Assembly: GCF_934643405.1 (NCBI RefSeq) | Contig: NZ_CAKUCL010000089.1 | Coordinates: 1-24,459, forward strand | DNA: 24,459 nucleotides | Direction: 5' to 3' | From: an uncultured Actinoplanes sp. | GTDB lineage: Bacteria; Actinomycetota; Actinomycetes; Mycobacteriales; Micromonosporaceae | Shown here: piece after piece, positions 1 through 9,231 of the stretch | Position numbering within the stretch: position 1 is the first letter of the stretch | Layout: every line of letters starts with the position of its first letter | The notes under the pieces: generated by a model | Told to the model about the DNA's origin: nothing | The model's input: the letters and a program-made list of their open reading frames with translations, nothing else | The model's database searches: none | Translations under genes and position numbers: made by a program

Positions 1-1848
<1,848 letters not shown>

Positions 1849-1851
1849 GAC

Positions 1852-2358
1852 ATGCTGGTCGCGGCCGGTTCGGCGCTGATCGCGGCCGTGCGTCCCTGGT
1901 TCGAGCACCCGGGCGTGCAGCGGTGGCTGGGTGGGCCGTCCTGGTTGGATCGCCCGCCCGAGCCGCCGGGCGAGTTCCGCGGCCGGTGGGTCCTGCGCGC
2001 CCACGCCTGGGTATACCTGGACAAATCCGGCAGTCCGGCGGCCTACCTGGGCGGCGAGGTCTACGACCGTTGGTGCCGGTACCGCCCGGACCACCCGATC
2101 GACCGCGTCGAGCCCGGGCCGGCTTTCGGTTTCGCGTACGCCGTGGATCCCGCCCGCTGGGGTCGGGGCCTGGGCCGCGGCGCCCTGCGAGCGATGGTCG
2201 ACGCGCCGGAGGTGGCCGACGTGCGGGTGTTCGCCGCGGGCATCGAACCGGAGAACGTGGCGAGCACCCGATGCGTGGCCGCGGCCGGCTTCGCGCCCGA
2301 CGACCCGGCGCCGGACTGGGAGGGCATCGTCCATTGGCTGCTGCGCCGGCCGGTGTGA
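1852..2358 (+). CDS. GNAT-family N-acetyltransferase
   Basis: A 168-residue protein with the GNAT fold hallmarks: a beta-strand leading into the acetyl-CoA pyrophosphate loop VDPARWGRGLGRGALRAM (R/QxxGxG/A type) at about residues 98-115, then IEPENVASTRCVAAAGF, the usual asparagine/serine-containing motif B near residues 130-147. The N-terminal WF-x3-GV-x2-WLGG stretch is common in actinobacterial members that acetylate small molecules or protein N-termini. The substrate cannot be read from sequence. The ATG at 1852 lies 3 nt after the metH stop, and its Shine-Dalgarno GGAG (1842-1845) overlaps the metH end, so the two are probably co-transcribed. A functional link to methionine synthesis is not implied. 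Nothing looks broken. Confidence 0.85.
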   Translation: MLVAAGSALIAAVRPWFEHPGVQRWLGGPSWLDRPPEPPGEFRGRWVLRAHAWVYLDKSGSPAAYLGGEVYDRWCRYRPDHPIDRVEPGPAFGFAYAVDPARWGRGLGRGALRAMVDAPEVADVRVFAAGIEPENVASTRCVAAAGFAPDDPAPDWEGIVHWLLRRPV

Positions 2359-2427
2359 CGCGGCCCTACGACTTTCGTCGGGGGCGGTTCACGACGATCG
2401 CCAGACGCGCTGCCGGTCCGCCGTCCC

Positions 2428-2433
2428 TAGATT
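2428..2433 (+). promoter_or_regulatory. Candidate -10 element giving a leaderless transcript
   Basis: TAGATT fits the actinobacterial TANNNT -10 consensus and ends 6 nt before the GTG at 2440, which puts the expected transcription start on the start codon itself. No Shine-Dalgarno sequence precedes the GTG, which agrees with leaderless translation. No good -35 is visible. Confidence 0.5.
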
Positions 2434-2439
2434 CGGCCC

Positions 2440-3867
2440 GTGCGGAAAACTCTCCTGGCGGCAATCGTCCTGTCCCTGATCGGTGCTGGTCCGGCACCCG
2501 CGTGGGGCGAGGGACCGGCTCCGGCACTCACGCCCGCGGCCATCGACGCGTACCTGCGGAACGCCCTCGACTCGACCGGCCTGCCGGGGATGTCGGCGGT
2601 GGTGACCCACGGCGACCGGATCGTCCACGCGACCGGGCTTGGGCGCGACGCGTCCGGCCGGCCCGTCACCGCCGACACCCCGATGCGGGTGGCGTCGCTG
2701 AGCAAGTCCTTCACCGCGGCCGCGGTCATGACCCTGGTGGACGAGGGCCGGGTGGTGCTGGACCAGCCGGTCGCCACGTATCTGGCCGAGTTCCGGATGG
2801 CCGATCCCCGGGCCCGACGGATCACCGTGCGGCAGCTGCTGAACCAGACCTCGGGCCTGTCGGACCGTACGGTCGACATCGGTGGGACACAGCGGGCGAC
2901 GACCCTCGCCGGCTATCTGGCGGCACTGCGGCCGGGCCGGTTGGCCGGCGAGCCCGGGGCCCACTGGGAGTATTGCAACGTCAACTACGACGTGGCCGCC
3001 CGGCTGGTCGAGGTCGTCGACGGCCGTGACTTCGCCGACGCCATGCGGGACCGGGTCTTCGGGCGGCTAGGCATGGACGCCACCGCCGTCGGCGACCGCC
3101 CGGTACGGCCGGCGGACGGGTTCATCTCCCTCTACGGGGCCTGGGTGCCCCGGCCCGAGCTCGCCGGGTTCCGCGGCGGCGCGGGCGGGATCGTCACCAC
3201 GGCGTCCGACATGGGCCGCTGGCTGATCGGTCAGACCGGCTCGGGCCCGCGGCTGGTGACGCCGGAAAGCCTGGCGGTGCTTCACCGGCCGGCGGCGGGC
3301 ACCGGCTATGCCATGGGCTGGGGTGATCAGGTGGTGCGGGGCCGCAAGCTGTCGGTGCACTCGGGCAACCTGTTCACGTACACGGCCGTTCAGGCGGTGG
3401 ACCCGGCCACCGGTTTCGGCTTCGCGGTCCTGACCAACAGCGCCTCGCTGAACGACGACACCTACGACGTCCTGCTCGGGTTGGCCGCCCTGAGCGACGG
3501 CCACGTCCCGGCTGTGCCGGGTGGGCGGCGGCAGACGATCGAGCTGGCGCTCGCGCTCACCGCACTGGCGGCGCTCGGTCTCGGCATCGCCGGTGTGCTG
3601 CGGTCCGATCGCTGGGCGCGCCGACGTGCCGGGCGATCCCGGTGGTGGACGGGGATCCGGCTGGCCGGGGCCTTGGTGCCGGTGGTGGTGCTCGCGACCT
3701 GCCCGCAATGGGTGTCGTTGCTGATGAACGGCCGGGCGGTGACGTGGGCGCAGATGACCTTCTTCCCCGCGCCGCTGACGATCACGCTGGCCGTCGCGGC
3801 CACGGCCGGGCTGGCGACCACGGCCGCGCGGCTGACCCGGCTGCTGCCGGTAGGGTCGGCGCGGTGA
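2440..3867 (+). CDS. Serine hydrolase, beta-lactamase class C / D-alanyl-D-alanine peptidase-like, with C-terminal membrane segments
   Basis: A 475-residue exported enzyme of the class C beta-lactamase / D,D-peptidase / esterase superfamily. Residues 1-24 form a signal peptide (MRKT followed by a hydrophobic run, then GPAPAWGE). The catalytic set is complete: SxxK as S86-L-S-K89 (nucleophile Ser86), YxN as Y178-C-N180, and HxG as H307-S-G309. After about residue 365 come three predicted transmembrane helices (around 366-386, 404-425 and 440-462), so the hydrolase domain is tethered outside the membrane. The 3' end overlaps the next gene, a histidine kinase (GTGA at 3864-3867), which makes a hydrolase-kinase-regulator operon. 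Substrate is unknown: peptidoglycan peptides, beta-lactams or esters are all possible. The GTG start at 2440 is preferred because it begins a good signal peptide and follows a -10 box. Confidence 0.88.
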   Translation: MRKTLLAAIVLSLIGAGPAPAWGEGPAPALTPAAIDAYLRNALDSTGLPGMSAVVTHGDRIVHATGLGRDASGRPVTADTPMRVASLSKSFTAAAVMTLVDEGRVVLDQPVATYLAEFRMADPRARRITVRQLLNQTSGLSDRTVDIGGTQRATTLAGYLAALRPGRLAGEPGAHWEYCNVNYDVAARLVEVVDGRDFADAMRDRVFGRLGMDATAVGDRPVRPADGFISLYGAWVPRPELAGFRGGAGGIVTTASDMGRWLIGQTGSGPRLVTPESLAVLHRPAAGTGYAMGWGDQVVRGRKLSVHSGNLFTYTAVQAVDPATGFGFAVLTNSASLNDDTYDVLLGLAALSDGHVPAVPGGRRQTIELALALTALAALGLGIAGVLRSDRWARRRAGRSRWWTGIRLAGALVPVVVLATCPQWVSLLMNGRAVTWAQMTFFPAPLTITLAVAATAGLATTAARLTRLLPVGSAR

Positions 3868-4835
3868 GAAACGGCGTGCTGCTGATCCTCATCGCCGGGT
3901 CGGCGGTGGTCAACGGGCTCTCCCTGGACCGGCTTCCGGCGTGGCGGCAGGCGCTGTTCGCGGTGCTGGCGGTGGCCGCCTACCTGCACGGGCGGCACCT
4001 GCCGGCACGGCGTGACTGGATGATGCAGCTCGCCGTCGCACTGGCCGCCGCCGGGTTCGCGGTCGTCGACTTGTCGACGAGCATCGACGCAGTGCTGTCC
4101 CTCGGCGTCTTCGTGACGCTGCCGTGGCTGGTCGGCCGGTTCCGCCGACAGCAGGCCGACCTGGTGCAGGCGGGGGTGGAGCGGGTCGCCCATCTGGAAA
4201 GAGAGCGGCAGTTCGTCGCCGACCGCGCCCGGTTGCTGGAGCGCGCCCGGATCGCCGCCGAGATGCACGACGCGCTCGGCCACGACCTGGCACTGATGGC
4301 GTTGCGGGCCGGGGCACTCGAGCTCGCGGCGGACATGACCGACGGCAACCGGGAGGCCGCGGCGGGACTGCGGGCGTCGGCGGTGGCCGCAACCGACCGC
4401 CTCCGCCGGACGGTGACCGGGTGGGGTGCCGCTCCGGACCCGGTGTCCGACCGATCCCTCGACGCGCTCGTCGACCGCGCCCGGGATGCGGGAATGACCG
4501 TCCGCCTCCGCGGGCCGGCCGGCCAGGTGACAGGTTCGGCTGCCTGCGGGCAGGCCGTGCACCGAGTGGTGCGCGAGGCGCTGACCAACGCGGCCCGTCA
4601 CGCGCCCGGCGCCGACGTGGACATCCGGGTCGAACGCACCGGTGACACCATCACCGTGACCGTGTGCAATCCAATGCAGCAGTCATCCGGCCGGTCCCCC
4701 GCCGGTACCGGGATCGCCGGGTTGCGCGAGTACCTCGAAAGGGCCGGCGGCACGCTGCACGCGGAGGCGGGAAAGGACACGTTCACGGTGACGGCACACG
4801 TGCCGGCCGGCGCAACGGCAGGACCCGGGCGATGA
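3864..4835 (+). CDS. Sensor histidine kinase, NarL/DesK-like (HisKA_3)
   Basis: A 323-residue membrane kinase. Four short hydrophobic helices (about residues 5-20, 30-41, 53-68 and 76-90) occupy the N-terminus with almost no extracellular loop, suggesting it senses the membrane or a membrane partner. A coiled helix leads to the HisKA_3 box ARIAAEMHDALGHDLALM with phospho-acceptor His135. The ATPase domain has the N-box REALTNAARH and the G-box GTGIAGLREYLERAGG. The GTG start at 3864 overlaps the hydrolase stop codon by 2 nt. The frame is open further upstream to 3642, but that stretch lies inside the hydrolase gene and is not membrane-like. The stop overlaps the response regulator start (ATGA at 4832-4835), so kinase and regulator are translationally coupled partners. 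Confidence 0.92.
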   Translation: MRNGVLLILIAGSAVVNGLSLDRLPAWRQALFAVLAVAAYLHGRHLPARRDWMMQLAVALAAAGFAVVDLSTSIDAVLSLGVFVTLPWLVGRFRRQQADLVQAGVERVAHLERERQFVADRARLLERARIAAEMHDALGHDLALMALRAGALELAADMTDGNREAAAGLRASAVAATDRLRRTVTGWGAAPDPVSDRSLDALVDRARDAGMTVRLRGPAGQVTGSAACGQAVHRVVREALTNAARHAPGADVDIRVERTGDTITVTVCNPMQQSSGRSPAGTGIAGLREYLERAGGTLHAEAGKDTFTVTAHVPAGATAGPGR

Positions 4836-5482
4836 TCCGGGTGGTGCTCGCGGACGACGAGCCGGCGATCCGGGTCGGAGTGGCGACCATCCTGACGACC
4901 GATCCGGGCATCGAGGTGGTTGCCGAGGCCGCCGACGGACGCCCGGCGGTGGAACTGGTCCGCCGGCACCGGCCCGACATCGCGCTCCTGGACATCCGAA
5001 TGCCCGGCCTCGACGGCCTGGCCGCCGCCGCCGAACTGGCCGTGGTGGCACCGGACGTCGCAGTCATCATCCTGACCACGTTCGACGAGGACGAGTACGT
5101 GGCCCAAGCCCTCGCCACAGGTGCGAGCGGCTTCCTGCTCAAGGCCGCCGACCCGCGCGAACTCATCCTCGGCGTACGGTCGGTCGCTGACGGGGCCGCG
5201 TTCCTGTCCCCGCGGATCGCGCGGCGGGTGATCAGTCGATGGGGCGACGGTGTGGCCCGGTCCAGGGCCGCCCGAGCCCGCCTGGAGCAGGTGACCGCCC
5301 GGGAGCGGGAGGTGCTGGCTCTGGTCGGCCGGGGCCTGTCCAACCACGAGATCGCCCGGTCGTTGTCGGTGGCCGAGGGGACCGTCAAGGCGCATGTCAG
5401 CGCCATCCTGCTGCGGCTGGGCCTGTCCAACCGCGTCCAGGCGGCGGTTCTGGCCCACGAGGCCGGGCTGGTCGGGCGCTGA
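4832..5482 (+). CDS. Response regulator, NarL/LuxR family
   Basis: A 216-residue two-domain regulator. The receiver domain has the acidic pair D8-D9, phospho-acceptor Asp54 (in LLDIRMPG), the conserved Thr after strand 4 (ILTTFDEDEY) and Lys104 (FLLKAAD). The C-terminal LuxR helix-turn-helix (about residues 150-205) shows TAREREVLALVGRGLSNHEIA and GTVKAHVSAILLRLGLSNR. It is presumably phosphorylated by the kinase that ends in the same ATGA overlap, and as the last gene of the hydrolase operon it probably controls that operon or nearby cell-envelope functions (inference). The start is fixed by the overlap and by the receiver fold beginning immediately (MIRVVLADDE). Confidence 0.94.
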   Translation: MIRVVLADDEPAIRVGVATILTTDPGIEVVAEAADGRPAVELVRRHRPDIALLDIRMPGLDGLAAAAELAVVAPDVAVIILTTFDEDEYVAQALATGASGFLLKAADPRELILGVRSVADGAAFLSPRIARRVISRWGDGVARSRAARARLEQVTAREREVLALVGRGLSNHEIARSLSVAEGTVKAHVSAILLRLGLSNRVQAAVLAHEAGLVGR

Positions 5483-5526
5483 CCGGGCGCCGCGCCCCGC
5501 GCAAAGTCCGGTGGCGATAAGCAGTC

Positions 5527-5540
5527 GTATGACGTATGAC
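5527..5540. repeat. Tandem 7-bp repeat upstream of the alpha/beta hydrolase
   Basis: Two head-to-tail copies of GTATGAC lie about 60 nt upstream of the hydrolase start and 45 nt after the response regulator stop. The spacing is too tight for one helical turn per copy, but such repeats can be regulator half-sites. Role unknown. Confidence 0.35.
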
Positions 5541-5598
5541 ATCGAGCGCGCCGCTGACCAGGATGAATAGCAACGTGAACTAGGGAGGAGGTTCGGAC

Positions 5599-6315
5599 GT
5601 GGCCACGAGTTGTGAACAGCCGGTTGTCGTTCTCGTTCACGGTGAGTTCGCCGAGTCCGCCACCTGGACCGGGGTCATCCGGCGGCTGGCCGAGCGGGGG
5701 CTGCCCACCGTCGCCTTCGCGAACCCGTTGCGCGGCGTGGCGGAGGACGCCGCGAAACTGCGCGCCCTGATCACCTCGCTGGACCGTCCGGTGATTCTCG
5801 TCGGGCACTGCTACGGCGGGATGGTCACCACCGCGGCCGCCACCACGAATCCGGCTGTGCGGGCGCTGGTCTACGTGAGCGCGTTCGCCCCGGCTCCGGG
5901 CGAGAGCGCCGCGCTGCTGGCGAGCAAGTTCGACGGCGGCACGTGGTCCGACGCCATGGTCAGCCGCGGCGGCACCGACCTGGTCATCGATCCGGAGAAG
6001 TTCCGCGACCAGTACGCGTCCGACCTGGACCCGCGCGAGGCGGCCCTGCTCGCGGCGAGTCAGCGCCCGATCGCCGAGCACGCGCTGGACGAGGCCCTGG
6101 ACGCGGACGAGGCCGCGTGGCAGTGGCTGCCCTGCTGGTTCATCTGGGGCGGGGCGGGCCGCAACATCCCGGCTGAGGCGCTGCGGTTCATGGCCGAGCG
6201 GGCCGGCGGCCGCGACTGCTGGGAGATCCCGAACGCCTCGCACGCGCTCACCACGACCCGGCCGACCGCGGTCACCGAGACGATCCTCGAGGCGGTCGCC
6301 TACCTGGAGGCGTGA
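5599..6315 (+). CDS. Alpha/beta hydrolase family protein with atypical catalytic residues
   Basis: A 238-residue cytoplasmic alpha/beta hydrolase. The oxyanion motif HGEF (residues 14-17), the ANPLRG segment (41-46), the nucleophile elbow GHCYGG (69-74) and a late SHAL (214-217) show the fold clearly. In close actinobacterial relatives, as I know them, the elbow is GHSYGG and a catalytic Asp lies in a strand of the type TADRxI before xRFMAERAG. Here the nucleophile position is Cys71 (codon TGC, 5809-5811) and the acid position is Gly187 (FIWGGAGRNI), while His215 is kept. The protein may be a thiol hydrolase like dienelactone hydrolase, a binding protein, or inactive. The GTG at 5599 has a strong Shine-Dalgarno (GGGAGGAGG, 5583-5591). 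It is flanked by its own upstream region and a strong terminator, so it is probably monocistronic. Confidence 0.87.
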   Translation: MATSCEQPVVVLVHGEFAESATWTGVIRRLAERGLPTVAFANPLRGVAEDAAKLRALITSLDRPVILVGHCYGGMVTTAAATTNPAVRALVYVSAFAPAPGESAALLASKFDGGTWSDAMVSRGGTDLVIDPEKFRDQYASDLDPREAALLAASQRPIAEHALDEALDADEAAWQWLPCWFIWGGAGRNIPAEALRFMAERAGGRDCWEIPNASHALTTTRPTAVTETILEAVAYLEA

Positions 6316-6343
6316 CCGGGGCGGGCACGGGGCCGCCCCGGTC
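6314..6343. terminator. Bidirectional GC-rich terminator hairpin
   Basis: A perfect 11-bp stem (GACCGGGGCGG at 6314-6324 pairing with CCGCCCCGGTC at 6333-6343) with an 8-nt loop fills the gap between two convergent genes; it starts inside the hydrolase stop codon and ends 7 nt before the reductase stop. There is no U-tract on either strand, as is common for actinobacterial terminators. Confidence 0.75.
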
Positions 6344-6350
6344 GAGCGGC

Positions 6351-7376
6351 TCACGACTCGGAGGAACGCGCCCAGAGGTTGATCCCGGACTCGGTCGCGT
6401 ACTTGTCGATCTCGGCGAGCTCCTCGTCGCTGAACGCCGTGTTCCTCAGCGCCGCGATGTTCGTCTCCAGCTGCTTGACGCTGCTCGCGCCCAGCACCGT
6501 CGAGGTCATCCGCGGGTCGCGCAGCACCCACGCGATCGCCATCTGCGCCAGGCTCTGCCCGCGCCGCGACGCGATGTCGTTGAGCGCCCGCACCTTGGCC
6601 AGGTTCTCGTCGGAGAGCAGGTCCTGCTCCAGCGACTTGTGCTGGGTGGCCCGCGACCCCTCCGGCACCCCGTTGAGGTACCGGTCGGTGAGCATGCCCT
6701 GGGCGAGCGGCGAGAACGCGATGCAGCCCGCGCCCTCCTGCTCGAGGGTGTCGAGCAGGCCGCTCTCGATCCAGCGGTTCAGCATCGAGTACGACGGCTG
6801 GTGGATCAGCAACGGTGTGCCCAGCTCCCGCAGGATCGCCGCCGCCTCGGCGGTCTTCTCCGGCGAGTACGACGAGATGCCGACGTAGAGCGCCTTGCCC
6901 GCGCGCACGGCCGCGTCCAGCGCGCCCATGGTCTCCTCGAGCGGCGTCTCCGGGTCGAACCGGTGCGAGTAGAAGATGTCGACGTAGTCCAGGCCCATCC
7001 GCTCGAGCGACTGGTCCAGCGACGCGGTCAGGTACTTGCGCGAGCCCCACTCCCCGTACGGTCCGGGCCACATGTCGTAGCCGGCCTTGGTCGAGATGAT
7101 CAGCTCGTCGCGGTACGGCCGGAAGTCCGCGGCCATCAGCCGGCCGAAGTTCTCCTCGGCCGACCCGTACGGCGGGCCGTAGTTGTTGGCCAGGTCGAAG
7201 TGGGTGACCCCGAGGTCGAAGGCGCGGCGCAGGATGTCGCGCTGGGTCTCGAGCGGGCGGTCGCCGCCGAAGTTGTGCCACAGGCCCAGCGAGATGGCCG
7301 GCAGCCGGAGCCCGCTGCGACCGGTGCGGCGGTACTCCATCTCCTCGTAACGGTCGGTATCGGCGAGGTAAGGCAA
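6351..7376 (-). CDS. mgrA: Aldo/keto reductase, L-glyceraldehyde-3-phosphate reductase (YghZ/MgrA) type
   Basis: A 341-residue NADPH-dependent aldo/keto reductase. The N-terminal MEYRRTGRSGLRLPAISLGL followed by WHNFG matches the YghZ/MgrA (AKR14) subgroup, which reduces L-glyceraldehyde 3-phosphate and methylglyoxal and is related to Kv-channel beta subunits. The catalytic tetrad is visible: Asp61 and Tyr66 (FDLANNYG), Lys97 (STKAG) and His138 (YSHRFD). NADPH-binding residues lie in the C-terminal TVLGASSVKQLETN region. The start codon is TTG at 7376: AGGAG lies 6 nt upstream, and the resulting MPYLADTDRYEEM matches the family's usual N-terminus, whereas the ATG at 7340 sits directly against a purine run. 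It is divergent from a LysR gene, a common arrangement for a regulated reductase. Exact substrate is not certain. Confidence 0.92.
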   Translation of the reverse strand: MPYLADTDRYEEMEYRRTGRSGLRLPAISLGLWHNFGGDRPLETQRDILRRAFDLGVTHFDLANNYGPPYGSAEENFGRLMAADFRPYRDELIISTKAGYDMWPGPYGEWGSRKYLTASLDQSLERMGLDYVDIFYSHRFDPETPLEETMGALDAAVRAGKALYVGISSYSPEKTAEAAAILRELGTPLLIHQPSYSMLNRWIESGLLDTLEQEGAGCIAFSPLAQGMLTDRYLNGVPEGSRATQHKSLEQDLLSDENLAKVRALNDIASRRGQSLAQMAIAWVLRDPRMTSTVLGASSVKQLETNIAALRNTAFSDEELAEIDKYATESGINLWARSSES

Positions 7377-7382
7377 GTCAGG

Positions 7383-7387
7383 CTCCT
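7383..7387 (-). promoter_or_regulatory. Ribosome binding site that supports the TTG start of the aldo/keto reductase
   Basis: On the minus strand AGGAG is followed by 6 nt and then TTG (7374-7376). It decides the start in favour of TTG over the internal ATG at 7340. Confidence 0.7.
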
Positions 7388-7407
7388 AGAGAAGACGTCG
7401 ATCTCCA

Positions 7408-7426
7408 CCCTTGTCCGAAAACAGGG
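7408..7426. promoter_or_regulatory. Candidate LysR operator (T-N11-A box)
   Basis: The imperfect dyad CCCTTGTCCGAAAACAGGG has arms TGT/ACA and contains TTGTCCGAAAACA, a T-N11-A core typical of LysR-type regulator sites. It lies in the 101-bp space between the divergent reductase and LysR genes, about 31 bp upstream of the reductase start and about 52 bp upstream of the LysR start, where it could control both. Confidence 0.5.
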
Positions 7427-7463
7427 CGGCGTCCAACAGAAGAAAGCGCTCGGATTCAGCAGC

Positions 7464-7469
7464 TAGAGT
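7464..7469 (+). promoter_or_regulatory. Candidate -10 element for the LysR gene
   Basis: TAGAGT fits TANNNT and ends 8 nt before the GTG at 7478, with no Shine-Dalgarno between; the LysR transcript may be leaderless. Confidence 0.4.
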
Positions 7470-7477
7470 GATGGATC

Positions 7478-8368
7478 GTGGAGTTGCGGCATCTCGAGTA
7501 CTTCGTGGCGGTGGCCGAGGAGAGGCATTTCACCCGGGCTGCCGAGCGCATGCGGGTGGCCCAGTCCGGCCTGTCCGCGTCGATCCGCTCGCTGGAGCGG
7601 GAGCTCGACGCGGAGCTGTTCGTGCGGCACACCCGCCGGGTCGAGCTCACCGACGCCGGTCACGCGCTGCTCACCGAGGCCCACCGCACGCTGGCGAGCG
7701 CCGCCGCGGCGAAGAACGCGGTTGCCGCCGTACGGGGTTTGCTGCGCGGCAGCCTCATCGTGGGCTCCGAGCAGTGTCTCGGGGTGATCGACCTGCCCCC
7801 GGTGCTGGCCTCGTTCCGGCGGGCGCACCCGGGGGTGGACATCCGGTTGAAGTACGCCGGTTCCGGACACCTGGTCGAGCAGATCCGGCTGGGCCGGCTG
7901 AATGTGGCGTTTGTCGCACTGCCCGGCCCGCCGCCCGAGGGCGTCCGCCTGCTGCCGCTGGCCACCGAGGAGATGGTGCTGCTGTGTCACCCGGCGCACC
8001 GGCTGGCCGGGCGGGACGCGGTGACCGTGGCGGATCTGCTGGACGAGGATTTCGTAGACTTCAGCGCCGACTGGGGTGCCCGGGGCGTCAACGACCGGAC
8101 GTTCGCCCGCGCCCAGGCGGAGCGTCGCGTGTCGGTGGAGGTCAACGACGTGCACACGCTGCTGGATTTCGTGCATCAGGGGCTGGGTGTCGCGCTCGTG
8201 CCGGCCCCGGTGACCCGCAAGCCGCACGCGAAGGGGCTGCACGCGGCGCCGCTGACCGGCACCGGCGCGGGCTGGCCGGTCTCGGTCGCGATGGCCACAC
8301 CCGGCCCGGCCACGACGGAGTTGTTGCGGCTCGCAGTACCGGGCCGTCGATGGGAGGAAACGACATGA
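7478..8368 (+). CDS. LysR-family transcriptional regulator
   Basis: A 296-residue regulator. Residues 1-60 form the winged helix-turn-helix typical of the family (LEYFVAVAEERHFTRAAERM, then SGLSASIRSLERELDAELFVR). Residues about 88-290 form the periplasmic-binding-protein-like effector domain, with the hinge sequence LLRGSLIVGSEQCLGVIDLP at its start. The inducer cannot be predicted. The GTG start at 7478 gives the canonical MELRHLEYF N-terminus. It is divergent from the aldo/keto reductase with a T-N11-A dyad between them. Its stop overlaps the start of a beta-hydroxyacid dehydrogenase (ATGA at 8365-8368), so it probably controls both oxidoreductases. Confidence 0.94.
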   Translation: MELRHLEYFVAVAEERHFTRAAERMRVAQSGLSASIRSLERELDAELFVRHTRRVELTDAGHALLTEAHRTLASAAAAKNAVAAVRGLLRGSLIVGSEQCLGVIDLPPVLASFRRAHPGVDIRLKYAGSGHLVEQIRLGRLNVAFVALPGPPPEGVRLLPLATEEMVLLCHPAHRLAGRDAVTVADLLDEDFVDFSADWGARGVNDRTFARAQAERRVSVEVNDVHTLLDFVHQGLGVALVPAPVTRKPHAKGLHAAPLTGTGAGWPVSVAMATPGPATTELLRLAVPGRRWEETT

Positions 8369-9231
8369 CCACAACGATCGCCGTGCTCGGCACCGGCATC
8401 ATGGGGTCCGCGATGGCGCGGAACCTGGCCAAGGCCGGCTTCGAGGTACGGGCGTGGAACCGCACCCGGGAGCACGCCGAACCGCTGACCGCCGACGGCA
8501 TCCGGGTCACCGGCACGGCCGCGGAGGCGGTGGACGGCGCGAGCGTCGTGGTCACGATGCTGTACGACGGCGCCGCGGTGCGCGACGTCATCGGCCAGGC
8601 CTCGCCTCGGCCGGGCACGATCTGGCTGCAGACCACCACGGCATCGCTGACGGATGTGGCGGGGCTTGCGGCGTACGCGAGGGAACGTGATCTGGTCTTC
8701 TACGACGCGCCGGTGCTCGGCACCCGGCAGCCCGCCGAGGCGGGTCAGCTCGTCGTGCTGGCCGCCGGGCCGGCCGGGCAACGCCCGGCGCTGGAGCCGG
8801 TGCTCGAGGCGATCGGGTCGCGCACCATCTGGCTCGGCGAGGACGGCGCGGGCGGCGGCGGCACCCGGCTCAAGCTGGTCGCGAACAGCTGGGTGCTGGC
8901 GGTGACGAACGGCGCGGCCGAGGTGCTCGCCTTCGCCCAGGCGCTGGGCGTCGACCCGGACGACTTCTTCGACGCGATCGCCGGCGGGCCGCTGGACATG
9001 CCGTACCTGCACGTCAAGACCGACCTGATCCGCCAGGACAAGCTGTCGCCGGCCAGCTTCGCGGTGGACACCGCCGAGAAGGACGCCCGGCTGATCGTCG
9101 AGGCGGGCCGCAACCACGGCGTACGCCTCGACGTCGCCCAGGCCGGCGCGGACCGCCTGCGCCGCGCCTCGCGGAAGGGCCGAGGCGACAACGACCTGGC
9201 GGCGTCGTACTACGCCAGCTTCGATGACTAG
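8365..9231 (+). CDS. NAD(P)-dependent oxidoreductase, beta-hydroxyacid dehydrogenase family
   Basis: A 288-residue enzyme of the 3-hydroxyisobutyrate / 6-phosphogluconate dehydrogenase superfamily. A Rossmann domain opens with VLGTGIMGSAMARNL (GxGxxG at residues 9-14), followed by WNRT at the end of strand 2, where Asn-Arg suggests NADP preference. The substrate segment YDAPVLGT (family: DAPVSGG) and the catalytic Lys170 in RLKLVANSW, aligned with the essential Lys of the family, are present; imine reductases would lack this Lys. The C-terminal helical domain ends in GDNDLAASYYASFDD, close to the usual G..D.SA.. ending. The ATG at 8365 has GGGAGG upstream and overlaps the LysR stop. A longer frame upstream is only LysR coding sequence. 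The natural substrate is unknown. Confidence 0.9.
   Translation: MTTTIAVLGTGIMGSAMARNLAKAGFEVRAWNRTREHAEPLTADGIRVTGTAAEAVDGASVVVTMLYDGAAVRDVIGQASPRPGTIWLQTTTASLTDVAGLAAYARERDLVFYDAPVLGTRQPAEAGQLVVLAAGPAGQRPALEPVLEAIGSRTIWLGEDGAGGGGTRLKLVANSWVLAVTNGAAEVLAFAQALGVDPDDFFDAIAGGPLDMPYLHVKTDLIRQDKLSPASFAVDTAEKDARLIVEAGRNHGVRLDVAQAGADRLRRASRKGRGDNDLAASYYASFDD

Noticed and set aside
3642..3863. Longer N-terminus for the first histidine kinase
   Set aside because: The extra residues are encoded inside the serine hydrolase gene and are not membrane-like; the GTGA overlap at 3864 is the usual operon junction.
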